From Sulfolobales archaeon HS-7 (GTDB lineage Archaea > Thermoproteota > Thermoprotei_A > Sulfolobales > Sulfolobaceae), in contig AP024596.1 in NCBI GenBank assembly GCA_019704295.1, positions 1,349,369 to 1,413,368 on the forward strand: a stretch of 64,000 nucleotides of DNA, written 5' to 3'. The translations under genes and the position numbers were made by a program. The notes beneath the pieces are model-generated. The model searched no databases, was not told the origin of the DNA, and saw nothing but the letters and a program-made list of their open reading frames with translations. Positions 26,586 through 35,918 of the stretch are shown piece by piece (the stretch's first letter is position 1; the number at the start of each line of letters is the position of its first letter).

Positions 26586-28880
26586 ATGAATTTCATCCCA
26601 AAAAACGAAGATCCCGTTGTAAGACTTGGGAGGAACTACGTTTTAAAGGAGCATGAACTCAACTACCCGGAAATACCGGATTTTAAGGTAAGGCATGAGT
26701 CCTTTGAGCTTTACGTAAAACCGGAGCAGGAGGAAATTGAGGGCGTAGCCGCTATTGACGTTGAATCTAATGGCAAGATCACCCTTGATGCAAACCACTT
26801 CGAAATATCAGCTGTGCAAGTTGACGGAAATCCTGCGGAGTGGAAGTACGACGGGAGGAAACTGATAGTCAAGGTATCCGGAAAGAGAAAGGTCACTATT
26901 CGCTACAGGGTTAAGGCGTCGCAGGGATTAAGGTTTCTGAAAAGGGGAGAGTTCTATGAAGTGGGATCAACAGGAGAGGTAAACAACGCTCCCAATTGGC
27001 TTCCTGTTGTCAACTCTCCGGGAGTGAAATGTACTACTGAGAAGGTGGTGAGGGTACCGAAACCTTACGTTGCGGTATCCAATGGTTCTCTGGTGAAGCA
27101 GTGGGAGGACAACGAAAGTAACTACTTCCATTGGGTCATGGATAAACCTCATTCTGCATACCTGAACAGCCTAGCCGTAGGGGTATTTGATAGGTATCAC
27201 GATGAGTGGGAGGGAATTTCCCTTGAGTTCTACCTCCCCAAGGGGTTCGGGGAATTTCATAAAAACCTCTCTGCGACGAAGGACGCTGTCTCCTTTTTCT
27301 CCGAGTACACGGGCGTTAAATACCCCTATAAAAAGTACGCTCAGGTTGTACTCTTCGGGATGAGAGGGGGGATGGAGTACATAACCTCAACCCACCTCAC
27401 CTGGACGACTATGCATGACGAGATTGCGGAAATGGACTTCTCCAGCGACAGCCTGGTCTCTCACGAATTGGCCCACCAATGGTTCGGAGATCTCGTGACG
27501 ACAAAGGATTGGTCAAATATATGGTTAAACGAGGCCTTTGCGTCCTACTTTCAGGCGTTGTACTTCCTTCACTCAAAGGGTGAGGACGAGTTCGTATACG
27601 ACCTTTACAGGAAACTGCAGGATTACCTAGTGGAATACGCGAAGTACTCCAGACCGATAGTGACGAGGTATTATAAGTTCGGGGAGGAACTTTTCGATAG
27701 GCACACCTATCCCAAGGGCGCCCTAGTTGTACATACGCTGAGAAATGTGCTAGGAGATGAGCTATTTAGGAAGGGGATCAAGCACTACTTGAGCAAACAT
27801 TCCTTTTCATCTGTGGACACCGAGGACTTTAGGAAGGCGATGGAGGAGGCTTCGGAAAAGGACCTCACGTGGTTTTTTGACAAATACGTGTACTCTGCGA
27901 ATCACCCTATCTTTAACCTCAACTTTGACGGGGAAAAGGTCGTCATAGAACAAGTCCAAGATGGGCCGGAATACAATCACACCATTGAGTTGAAGGTGGT
28001 GAACAGAGGGGAAAAGAGTATCAAGAAAATCGAACTGAAAAGGGTTACGGAAGTGAACGTTGAGGGGGATTACGTCTGTCTAGATCCAAAGTTCTCCCAC
28101 ATAGCAGTGGTCAACGATTTACAGGAGGAGGAAAGGCTACTTGAGGAAGTGAGAGATGAGGACATTAAGTGCGTCATTAACGCGATAAACGGCTTAACGA
28201 AGTTCAGAGATGGGAAGGCCATCTCAGCGCTAAATTCCCTTTTGCTAACCTCGTTCTGGGGCGTTAAATACGAGGCTGCTTTGGCCCTGGGGAAGATAGG
28301 TACAAAGGAGGCATTAAAGGCCTTGATGATCAGAGTAGAACCTTCTAAAGCGATGAGAGGTGTAGTAAAGGCACTAGGGGAATTCAAGTTCTCTAGGGAG
28401 GCTGCGGAATTTCTCGTCTCAGTGCTGGAGCAGGAGAGAAGTTATTACGTAAAGGCAGAGGCAATTACCTCATTGGGGAAAATAGGATTACCGGAATTTA
28501 GGGAGAAGATTGCCTCTCATTTCGGAGAGAGGAGTCACGTTGACGTAATTTCGACCTCCGTGATAGAGGCACTGGCGTATTTAGGAGATGAGGAGTCGTT
28601 TAACTTCGTTGTGGAAAAGGGGGTTAAGAGCAATAACGAGCTGATAAGGGCGGCATCGGCGAGACATTTAGGTAAATTCGGGAAGAAGGCAATGCATTAC
28701 CTTAAGAGTCTAGTAAAGGACGAAAGCGCTGCCGTAAGGGGATCCGCGGTGTCCTCTCTAGGGGAAATGGGTGATAAATCTGTTGTGCCAATCCTTAAAG
28801 AAGTAGTCGATAATGAAGATGAGGACGGAAGATTAAGGGTTAGTGCTCTGAGGTACTTAAGCACATTAACTCAAACTTAG
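26586..28880 (+). CDS. M1-family aminopeptidase with C-terminal HEAT repeats
   Basis: This zinc aminopeptidase of the gluzincin family has 764 residues. The substrate-recognition loop is GGMEY (261-265), standing in for the usual GAMEN. The zinc site is HELAHQ with His293, His297 and Glu316 (HExxH-x18-E), and Glu294 is the base. The C-terminal part (from about residue 530) consists of HEAT/armadillo-type alpha-helical repeats (for example KYEAALALGKIGTKEALKAL). Such proteins trim peptides released by the proteasome or other proteases, and in Sulfolobales related enzymes act as leucine-type aminopeptidases. No signal peptide is present, so it is cytoplasmic. Confidence 0.92.
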   Translation: MNFIPKNEDPVVRLGRNYVLKEHELNYPEIPDFKVRHESFELYVKPEQEEIEGVAAIDVESNGKITLDANHFEISAVQVDGNPAEWKYDGRKLIVKVSGKRKVTIRYRVKASQGLRFLKRGEFYEVGSTGEVNNAPNWLPVVNSPGVKCTTEKVVRVPKPYVAVSNGSLVKQWEDNESNYFHWVMDKPHSAYLNSLAVGVFDRYHDEWEGISLEFYLPKGFGEFHKNLSATKDAVSFFSEYTGVKYPYKKYAQVVLFGMRGGMEYITSTHLTWTTMHDEIAEMDFSSDSLVSHELAHQWFGDLVTTKDWSNIWLNEAFASYFQALYFLHSKGEDEFVYDLYRKLQDYLVEYAKYSRPIVTRYYKFGEELFDRHTYPKGALVVHTLRNVLGDELFRKGIKHYLSKHSFSSVDTEDFRKAMEEASEKDLTWFFDKYVYSANHPIFNLNFDGEKVVIEQVQDGPEYNHTIELKVVNRGEKSIKKIELKRVTEVNVEGDYVCLDPKFSHIAVVNDLQEEERLLEEVRDEDIKCVINAINGLTKFRDGKAISALNSLLLTSFWGVKYEAALALGKIGTKEALKALMIRVEPSKAMRGVVKALGEFKFSREAAEFLVSVLEQERSYYVKAEAITSLGKIGLPEFREKIASHFGERSHVDVISTSVIEALAYLGDEESFNFVVEKGVKSNNELIRAASARHLGKFGKKAMHYLKSLVKDESAAVRGSAVSSLGEMGDKSVVPILKEVVDNEDEDGRLRVSALRYLSTLTQT

Positions 28881-29359
28881 TGCATTTACGGTGGTTTGCA
28901 AATTTATCGGAAACACGCTCTCTATTCTTGAGTTCGCTCGTGTCTAAAATTATGAAGACTGAGTGAAATAGGTAAAACCTAGATTCCCACACCCTAATCA
29001 AGTGGAGAACTTTTTGACGAATTCCTCATGAACCGAGGTTTACGTTGAAAGGGGTTCATACGATGAGAGGGTGGATACTGGATTACCTGCCCTTACTGAT
29101 AGAGCTTTTTGTGTCCCAGTGTTGATTAAGGGAGGTCACAGGCAATTAAAATACAATCCAGGGCGCGCGGTGTCCCATCAAGCTGATTAAACATACCGCG
29201 AAAACAATCTTCCGCCGTCTTGAAGACTTTACAGTACTGTGAACAATGCATTACCTACGTACTCGTAATTTAGAGGTCCATTCCTGTGAGCTCCATGTAG
29301 TTAAGACCGTTGTGATGTTTCAAGGGAAAAACTCTTTACTCTGTAAGAGAAAAACAGGT
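28881..29359. other. Intergenic gap
   Basis: I see no gene, repeat or RNA here. The ORF of the next gene can be extended leftwards to 29246, but those codons lack a convincing promoter and I treat them as non-coding. Confidence 0.4.
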
Positions 29360-29845
29360 ATGGAAGTTCAGGAAAAAGTTGAGAAGTGGCTAAGACAGAT
29401 GAAATTTACAATAAGTAATACCCCAAACGCTAAGGAATACTACAACGTAACCGTGTCTCCTCCGCCTCCCGCTCAATTTCCCATACTCCAGGTTATCATA
29501 CCAGAACAGAGCTCACCGTTCGTGTTAATACTAATGGGAGTGGGAATACATCCTCAACATGTAAAGGGGGTAAAGGACATGAACGATTCTGAGAGAGGAA
29601 AGTTCCTTAACGACATAAAGTACACGTTATTGAGAATGAACGTGGACTTTACCTTCATTCCTCCTCAAGATGTAATTCCACAGGCCATATCTGTATCAAA
29701 ATCCGTTTACACAGACGGATTGACAATGGACAGGTTCTTTGACGTCTTTACTCTCGTGAGAAACGCTGGTCTTTACATTATAACGAAGTTTACCGAGCAA
29801 TTCGGAAATCCGCCACCCCTTCGCGGAGACATAAAATACGTTTAG
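29360..29845 (+). CDS. DUF2299-like archaeal protein
   Basis: This soluble 161-residue protein resembles the archaeal DUF2299 family in its conserved segments PAQFPILQVIIPEQ and VGIHPQHVKGVKDM and the C-terminal FTLVRNAGLYI. The function is unknown. I start at ATG 29360 (MEVQEKVEKWLRQM), since the upstream extension to 29246 has a Cys-rich composition that does not fit. Its end overlaps the end of the convergent GDPD gene by four bases. Confidence 0.65.
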   Translation: MEVQEKVEKWLRQMKFTISNTPNAKEYYNVTVSPPPPAQFPILQVIIPEQSSPFVLILMGVGIHPQHVKGVKDMNDSERGKFLNDIKYTLLRMNVDFTFIPPQDVIPQAISVSKSVYTDGLTMDRFFDVFTLVRNAGLYIITKFTEQFGNPPPLRGDIKYV

Positions 29846-30462
29846 CCTTTTTCCCATTTAGGGAACTTCTCCGGAAAATCTGTTATAATTCCGTCAACTC
29901 CATAGGTTTTAGCTAGGGCAAATGTGGCCTCGTCATTTACAACGCACGTCGCGAAGTACATTGAGTTCTCCTTTCCGAATTTGATGTCCCTTTTCCTTAA
30001 AGCACCTATGAAAGGAAAGAGCGCGTCTAATTCGTTCTCAATTGCCAGGGAAACTGCCCTTGACGGATTCTCTACGATGCCTGAAGAGAAGTACGATAGT
30101 CCTACCGGACAATCAGACCTTGATCTTAACCTGTAAGCTGTCTCAAAGTTATCCGCTGAAAACATTACTCTTTCCTCAAAACCCATTGTGGCATCAACAA
30201 TTGGGTCAACATTCCTGGATTTCACGTCGACGAGGAAAAGGAGTTCCGTAAGTCCTAACGCGTCGTTTAAGGTATACCGAGTTAACTCGTTCTCACTGTG
30301 TCCCAGAATGGGCCTACCGTTAATTTCAATCACGTCTATCTCAACTATCTTGACACCCCGCTCCTTAGCTGAAATTAGACCCTCAATAGTGTTCTGCATT
30401 TCCCTAGATCCCCTGTGAGCTATAACACACCCTGATTTTAGGCATTCGAGAATTCCATTCAC
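29842..30462 (-). CDS. Glycerophosphodiester phosphodiesterase (GDPD)
   Basis: This TIM-barrel enzyme hydrolyses glycerophosphodiesters to glycerol phosphate and an alcohol. The N-terminal signature AHRGSREMQNTIEG, then EIDVIEINGRPILGH, holds the conserved His-Arg, Glu-Asp and His of the metal and catalytic site. At 206 residues it is on the short side. No signal peptide is seen, so it is likely cytoplasmic and used in lipid turnover. Confidence 0.88.
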   Translation of the reverse strand: MNGILECLKSGCVIAHRGSREMQNTIEGLISAKERGVKIVEIDVIEINGRPILGHSENELTRYTLNDALGLTELLFLVDVKSRNVDPIVDATMGFEERVMFSADNFETAYRLRSRSDCPVGLSYFSSGIVENPSRAVSLAIENELDALFPFIGALRKRDIKFGKENSMYFATCVVNDEATFALAKTYGVDGIITDFPEKFPKWEKG

Positions 30463-31000
30463 GAGAGAAGGCTATTATTCTGTTATTAAATTTTTTATTA
30501 TGTGCTCTCTAAAGGCGTGCATACACTTTTATCAGCTTTGCTTTTAACAGGTCCGCGTTGGTAGGAGTTTATGAGTAAGAAGAGCTATTCGTAGGGTGAT
30601 TTAATGTTAAAAGAAAAGTTTAATTAAATATTTTCACAACTCAACAAGGGTTTTGCGCTAAGCAGTTTACATTAATGTTTTGCCTTATCCACAAATTACA
30701 ACTACGGAGACACCTAATTGTATGAGAAAGAGGAGTTCTGAATTTTCCATGCCGGTTAAGAGGATGTATCAGCTGGACTTTTTGCCTAAAGCCTCAAACG
30801 TCGGACTCGTAATAGAGATCACTTTTGACCAGCACTTATGTTTATACTCACTTTGAAGGTGCACTGAGCACATCTTCGCGGAAATGCCGTTCCCAGCTTG
30901 ATTGTTCCCGTCCTTGCATCAAGAAGTTACTTAAGGTGGATCCTCTGAGGGCTGTAATTGCCGTGGATAAGGGAGTGCTTGATAATAGCAGAAAAGTTAC
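30463..31000. other. Gap upstream of the GDPD gene
   Basis: No supported gene was seen. A plus-strand stretch near 30720-30860 has a protein-like reading frame without an identifiable family, but it is short and I do not call it. Confidence 0.35.
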
Positions 31001-31882
31001 CTATCCGTTCTGAAGAAGGTAATTCAGGTATATCTCGTTTACGAAGTTCCTTGCAAATCTCAACTTACCGAATCCCAGGGATGCTCCCCTCATTTCGTCA
31101 AGGCGATAATCAATTACCTCGTAGTCGTTCCTCAGGTTCATTGATAATAAGAGGTCCTCGTAGCCGTTAATGAAAACCTCATTTAGGACAGGTACCTTTA
31201 CCCTTGAACGCCTTAATATCATAAATGACCCTGCGTTTACTACTTCCTCCTTTACTTCCCCCGCAAACCTCCTCATAGGTCCCATCATGGAGTTTATAGC
31301 TACCATAGTGTTGAGTTTGAATTTTTCTCGGTATTTCAAGTAAAGTTTTCCGGTAATTTCAGCGTAACCTAATTTGAGTACCTTACCGAAGAGCACCATT
31401 CCCTTTAAGAAGTTCTCATCAGGTCTTATCAGGGAAACCTTGTAAGAGTGGTAACCAGAAGGTTTCGCCATAACGAGAGTTTTTGTAGTACGACTAAGAT
31501 CCTCCATAAGCTTCGTAACGGGTTCTGCATAAGTGGTATCGTCATTAGCCACAACTATCCATGACGGTTTATACTCCATGACCTTAAGTATTCCAGCATT
31601 GACGCTTTTCGCAAAGTTGAACTTCTTACCCTTACTCTCAACGAGGGTTATACTAGCCCCCTTAAATAGTTCTACTGCTCTTTTCGCGAGTTGTCCATCG
31701 GCGTTAGATGTTGGAATTACTACAGCGATCTCCTCATTTCCTGTAATTTGCCTTATCTCCATTTTCTCTGCCTCCCTATTCTTCATCCAGGAGATTACGC
31801 TCTCCCTACTGTAAAGTTCGTAGATCTGCAATACCTTATCCACGCTTTCATCGGTAAATAGTTCCTCTAATTCTTCACCCAA
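31001..31882 (-). CDS. GT2-type glycosyltransferase in the carotenoid operon
   Basis: The GT-A nucleotide-binding start is VVIPTSN (residues 54-60), a later strand ends in the metal-binding Asp-Asp (ANDD, 112-115) and the C-terminal half contains the acceptor-side NAGSFMILRRSR and FINGYEDLLLSM. The gene overlaps crtY by 16 nt and is the third gene of crtB-crtY-GT2. Sulfolobales accumulate zeaxanthin glucosides, so the simplest inference is that this enzyme glycosylates the carotenoid hydroxyl. An alternative is that it acts on another lipid or glycan. It is not related to the bacterial CrtX (GT1) by any motif I can see. Confidence 0.75.
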   Translation of the reverse strand: MGEELEELFTDESVDKVLQIYELYSRESVISWMKNREAEKMEIRQITGNEEIAVVIPTSNADGQLAKRAVELFKGASITLVESKGKKFNFAKSVNAGILKVMEYKPSWIVVANDDTTYAEPVTKLMEDLSRTTKTLVMAKPSGYHSYKVSLIRPDENFLKGMVLFGKVLKLGYAEITGKLYLKYREKFKLNTMVAINSMMGPMRRFAGEVKEEVVNAGSFMILRRSRVKVPVLNEVFINGYEDLLLSMNLRNDYEVIDYRLDEMRGASLGFGKLRFARNFVNEIYLNYLLQNG

Positions 31883-32550
31883 ATCCTCCCACCTACCCTA
31901 TAAAAAGTGGTGTAAAAGTTCATCATCGAAAAGGAGTATATGGCGTCCTCAATGGGTATAGTACCTATCCTCACCCCCAGAATGGAATGTGGACCGTATA
32001 TAACCACGGGTAGGGAAGTTAAGAAGTAATCAAATACGAAGAAGGGAATATAGGTTAAAATCACGAATTCCCAGTATCTTACAGACGTCAGTATTTCAGG
32101 AGCTAGGATTTCTGCCGTTAGTAACGACGCCCCTGCGAAAATTAGGACTATTGAAGTATAGGAGTAGAGGAAAAGGAGGGCAATTCCCAGAGCGATAAGT
32201 CCTCCGGAAAGGTAGTATACCTTATCCCCTCGAAAATTTACGAACCTGTCCCCTTTCAAAAAGTCGTATATCATGAGAGTTGCAAACGGGGTTACAACGA
32301 AAAAGAGCACCTCCTCTACTGGAAGGTCGTAGAGGTACAGACCCAATATCCAATGAGGGTTAAAACTCCACGAGTCATTTGCAGTTGCCACAACGTCCCA
32401 CGCGATGTAAAGTGGGGATACTATCCCTATAGAGTAGAGAAGAGCTTTGTAATTCCTCTTAACCTTTAACAGGGATATTATCAACGTGGGTAGAAACATC
32501 ATTAGATCTATTTCCGCGTAGGCTAAGTGTGGGAGAAATATGGTAACCAT
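31867..32550 (-). CDS. crtY: Lycopene beta-cyclase, CrtYcd fusion type
   Basis: This membrane protein with six to seven helices converts lycopene to beta-carotene. The two halves carry the repeated motif of CrtYc and CrtYd: PVEE at residues 77-80 (LYDLPVEEVLFF) and PIED at 199-202 (TIPIEDAIYSF). The fusion of c and d in one chain is the archaeal form known from Saccharolobus and Halobacterium. It overlaps crtB by 28 nt and the GT2 gene by 16 nt, so translation is coupled. An internal start at residue 17 is possible. Confidence 0.9.
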   Translation of the reverse strand: MVTIFLPHLAYAEIDLMMFLPTLIISLLKVKRNYKALLYSIGIVSPLYIAWDVVATANDSWSFNPHWILGLYLYDLPVEEVLFFVVTPFATLMIYDFLKGDRFVNFRGDKVYYLSGGLIALGIALLFLYSYTSIVLIFAGASLLTAEILAPEILTSVRYWEFVILTYIPFFVFDYFLTSLPVVIYGPHSILGVRIGTIPIEDAIYSFSMMNFYTTFYRVGGRIWVKN

Positions 32551-33359
32551 ACCAAAATCCTCATTGCGTTTAATAAACCGCTCGCTATCACCTTACTTCT
32601 CCTCGGCTTTACCTTCACTCTGTACACAACGCAGGGGTCGGAGTAAATTATCTTTCCCGTCCACTTATACATATCTGAAGCTGTCTTTATAGGTATCAAG
32701 AATCTGGAGGGTATGAAACGGTATCCTTTCTCTGCTTCCTTTTGGTATTCCATATACCTATTTACGTTAAGTCTTATGAACTCCTTGAACTCCTTAGTGC
32801 AACCCTCTTCAAGGGAGACGCCCATGTCAATCATTTCGTCAAAAGGCAAGTACTGTCTACCTAGCCTCTGATCTTCCTGAAAGTCCCTTATGAAGTTGAG
32901 GTATTGCATGGCTCTACCTAACATTTTCGCGTACTCCTGGGATTTCTCGTCTAGTGAGAGAATTCTCATCATCATTAATCCTACCACCTCAGCAGATCCG
33001 TAGATGTAACTTAAGGTCTCATCAATCGTGTGATAGATCCCCTTATATATATCACTCTCCATGGAGTTCAAAAAGGCCTCAACCCATTTCTCGTCTATGG
33101 ACTTCCTTCGCATTAGTTCCACGAAGTTCGATATCACCGGACTACTTGTCTCCCTTCCATAAAGCGCCGAGTAATAAACTTCGCGTAATTCGTAGAATTC
33201 CTTCACCCTTTGGGGAATGGAATCCACTAAATCATCAAAAACTCTGACGAAAGCGTAAAGCTTAGTAACGTCCTCCTTTACCCTTTTAGGAAATAGGAGA
33301 GTACTGTTATAGTACGTTGTACTGCTACGACGAAAGATCTCCGTAAGTTCCTTTACCAT
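32523..33359 (-). CDS. crtB: Phytoene synthase CrtB
   Basis: This squalene/phytoene synthase joins two GGPP to phytoene. The two aspartate-rich motifs are visible: DDLVD (residues 42-46) and RDFQED (158-163). At 278 residues the length is normal. It is the first gene of the operon, and its promoter faces that of crtZ. On the minus strand the TATA box (about 33405-33414, TATAAAAA) is some 50 nt before the ATG, which implies a short untranslated leader, unlike most genes here. GGPP synthase is not in the window. Confidence 0.92.
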   Translation of the reverse strand: MVKELTEIFRRSSTTYYNSTLLFPKRVKEDVTKLYAFVRVFDDLVDSIPQRVKEFYELREVYYSALYGRETSSPVISNFVELMRRKSIDEKWVEAFLNSMESDIYKGIYHTIDETLSYIYGSAEVVGLMMMRILSLDEKSQEYAKMLGRAMQYLNFIRDFQEDQRLGRQYLPFDEMIDMGVSLEEGCTKEFKEFIRLNVNRYMEYQKEAEKGYRFIPSRFLIPIKTASDMYKWTGKIIYSDPCVVYRVKVKPRRSKVIASGLLNAMRILVWLPYFSHT

Positions 33360-33404
33360 TTGAAAATGTTAATATTTGAGAAGGAAAAGAACATATGTAA
33401 GAAG

Positions 33405-33460
33405 TTTTTTTATACCCTCTTTAAAAGGGTGTAAAATTAACTGTAATCAACATTTATAAG
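33405..33460. promoter_or_regulatory. Divergent crt promoters sharing a near-perfect palindrome
   Basis: ACCCTCTTTAAAAGGGT (33414-33430) is a 17-nt dyad with one mismatch pair. It adjoins the upstream side of the crtB TATA box (33405-33414, minus strand), where TFB would bind, and lies about 23 nt before the crtZ TATA box (TTTATAAG, 33453-33460, plus strand). The crtZ ATG is 27 nt beyond its box, so crtZ mRNA is leaderless. A dyad between divergent carotenoid operons suggests joint control by one regulator, but the protein is not known from this window. Confidence 0.55.
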
Positions 33461-33482
33461 GCGGTGTACAATAAAACGGGTT

Positions 33483-33938
33483 ATGTTACTAACACTTGTG
33501 GCTATATCCGTCTTGACTTTCTTTGGAATGGAGGGCTTGGCGAGACTTATGCATAAGTACGTTATGCACGGATTTATGTGGTTCCTACATGAGGATCACC
33601 ACAGAGAGACTCAATCTGAGTTCGAGAAGAACGACGCCTTTGGAATTATCTTCGCGTTAGTTGCGATATACCTAATTTTCAATGGACTGTTTGATCACAA
33701 CCTAATTTCCCTGTCGATAGGATTAGGAATAACTGCATACGGAGTTGCTTACTTCTTCGTTCACGATATGATAATTCACGACAGACACCTGCACCTGAGG
33801 AGTTGGGGGATGAGACATTCTCCCTTCAAGGAACTCATACAGGCACATGAGGTACATCATGAACAGGGAGAGGGAAACTGGGGTTTTCTCCTGATCATCC
33901 CTGGTCTTGATAAGTACCCTCAGAGGAACAACGAATGA
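33483..33938 (+). CDS. crtZ: Beta-carotene 3-hydroxylase CrtZ
   Basis: This is a membrane di-iron hydroxylase of the fatty acid hydroxylase superfamily. The histidine boxes are complete: HKYVMH (24-29), HEDHH (36-40), HDMIIHDRH (94-102) and HEVHH (122-126). Two to four hydrophobic stretches flank them. It turns beta-carotene into zeaxanthin. The stop overlaps the crtI start (ATGA), so the two genes form an operon, divergent from crtB-crtY-GT2. Confidence 0.92.
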   Translation: MLLTLVAISVLTFFGMEGLARLMHKYVMHGFMWFLHEDHHRETQSEFEKNDAFGIIFALVAIYLIFNGLFDHNLISLSIGLGITAYGVAYFFVHDMIIHDRHLHLRSWGMRHSPFKELIQAHEVHHEQGEGNWGFLLIIPGLDKYPQRNNE

Positions 33939-35338
33939 AAGCTGTAGTAGTAGGAAGCGGATTTGGGGGTCTGGCCGCTTCCCTTATCCTCAGCAAGAAA
34001 GGGTTTGAAGTTACAGTTCTTGAGAAACAGGATCGACCTGGGGGGAGATCTAGGGAATTAACCATTGGGGAATACAGGTTCGACATGGGTCCTTCTTGGT
34101 ATTTAATGAAAGACGCCTTCAATACCTTCTTTAACGATGCGTCAATTTCCCCACCTGAAGTAGTTAAGCTAGAGAAATTATACTCTCTAGCAACGGGAAA
34201 GTACGGGGAGAAGGGTGAGGTATACGACGTTTTCTCAGATCTCTCTCCATTTAGCGACCAAATTCACAGCTACTTGTCTACCTTGGAGGAAATGTACGGA
34301 ATAGCTATGAATAAATTCATATTCAAGGAGATGAGGCTCAGGGATTTCCTAGACGCTGATGTGATAAGGAACTTCAGCAGATTACCATTATTTTCTAACC
34401 TTAATGAGTTTAATAGGAGATTTTTTCATTCGGATTGGGAACTAAAGGCTCTGGGTTTTCCAGCCGTGTTTTTAGGAGGATCTCCTTTTAACATTCCGGC
34501 AATCTACTCCATTATTAATTACTCCATACTTTCAGAGGGCGTTTTCTATCCGAAGGGAGGCTTTTCAGGGCTAGTAAACTACCTTTACCAAAAGTGCGTT
34601 GAAAGAAAGGTGAGTTTTCACTTTAACGTGAATGTCGATAAGATTGAGACGAGGGATAAGAGGATAACCTCAGTGATTTCAGGGGAGAAGAGGTTTGAGG
34701 GAGATGTCTTCGTCTTTAATGCGGACTACCGTTTCATTGATTCCTTACTTCCTTCACAATACTCTTTGGGCAGCCTTTACTGGTCGAAGAGGAAACTTGC
34801 CCCCTCGGCGCTTCTCTTCTATCTAGGGGTAGACGACCTTGAGTTCCCCCATCATCAGGTCATCGTTAACGGAAATTGGAAAGAACACTTCGATTCAATA
34901 GAGAGGGGCACAGCGCCAGCGATTGAAAATACGTCATATTACGTTAGCTATAGAGCAGCTACGGATAAGGAGATCCGAGCAAAGGACCTTGTGCTCCTAA
35001 TCCCCATAGCGCCGGGAGTTAACGTAGAGAGTCCGGAGTTAATCCTCAAGGGGATCCTGCGGGATTTGAAGCAGAAGACATCGCAGGAAATTACCGTAAA
35101 GGAAGCGAAAATCTACACGCCTATGGATTTCTCTAGAGACTACAACGCATATAACGGTACTGCCTTTGGTATAGCCCACACTCTAGATCAAACGGGACCT
35201 TTTAGACCACCGAACTCTCATAGGAAGTTAAAAAATGCCTTCTTTGTCGGACAATACGCACAGCCCGGCATAGGCGTTCCCATGGTTCTCACCTCTGCTG
35301 TGATTACCTCTAGAGAGATAATGAGAAGGTACGGATGA
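33935..35338 (+). CDS. crtI: Phytoene desaturase CrtI
   Basis: This FAD-dependent desaturase converts phytoene to lycopene. The N-terminal dinucleotide fold is [19 protein letters not shown], followed by RPGGRS, and the C-terminal FAD-contacting segment is [16 protein letters not shown]. At 467 residues it has normal length. It completes, with crtB, crtY and crtZ, the full route from GGPP to zeaxanthin within 4.4 kb. Confidence 0.92.
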   Translation: MKAVVVGSGFGGLAASLILSKKGFEVTVLEKQDRPGGRSRELTIGEYRFDMGPSWYLMKDAFNTFFNDASISPPEVVKLEKLYSLATGKYGEKGEVYDVFSDLSPFSDQIHSYLSTLEEMYGIAMNKFIFKEMRLRDFLDADVIRNFSRLPLFSNLNEFNRRFFHSDWELKALGFPAVFLGGSPFNIPAIYSIINYSILSEGVFYPKGGFSGLVNYLYQKCVERKVSFHFNVNVDKIETRDKRITSVISGEKRFEGDVFVFNADYRFIDSLLPSQYSLGSLYWSKRKLAPSALLFYLGVDDLEFPHHQVIVNGNWKEHFDSIERGTAPAIENTSYYVSYRAATDKEIRAKDLVLLIPIAPGVNVESPELILKGILRDLKQKTSQEITVKEAKIYTPMDFSRDYNAYNGTAFGIAHTLDQTGPFRPPNSHRKLKNAFFVGQYAQPGIGVPMVLTSAVITSREIMRRYG

Positions 35339-35918
35339 AGTGTTTTGAGGATTTAGATACGTGAAGACACTACCTGCTTCGTCTCTGATACAGTTGTGTA
35401 AGCAGTGATGCAGAACGTTATCTCCGTGAACGTTCTGATCCCTGAGGCTTTTACGAGTTAAACCTCTTTAGACCCTGTTAAGAATTACTATCCTGATACC
35501 AAGACCCGCGTTTTCCCCTTGAAATGGGAGTTCTCAACGCGTAAAAAGCGTAAAGTTATTTGAATGACTAACTCCGCTTAGAAATTCCGTCGTATTCACC
35601 TGGTTATCCTATCAGCAGGGGATGAAAGTAGTGTAAGACCTTTTTCTCGTTGAATTACGTCATTTATTGAAACTACTTAATACCGAGGCTAAACACAACA
35701 ACCTAGTCTAGAACTCCATTGGTAGCCTACCGCCATCACCCGTAGTAAACACTGCGTCTAGAAAACAAGGGGTATTGAATTGTAAATTGCCCTCACTCAC
35801 CACTTTCACTTTGCTAACCGGGTTAATGACGCTCGATCATCAACACTCCACTCGTTTTAGACCGTATCGTGACCATTCATAAAAATTTTTAAACATACCA
35901 GAAGAAAATTCCATAATC
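35339..35918. other. Gap before the ECF transporter genes
   Basis: No gene was seen. The only clear signal is the ecfA promoter: TTTTTAAACATA (about 35885-35896) lies some 27 nt before the ATG at 35919, so the transcript is leaderless. Confidence 0.4.
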
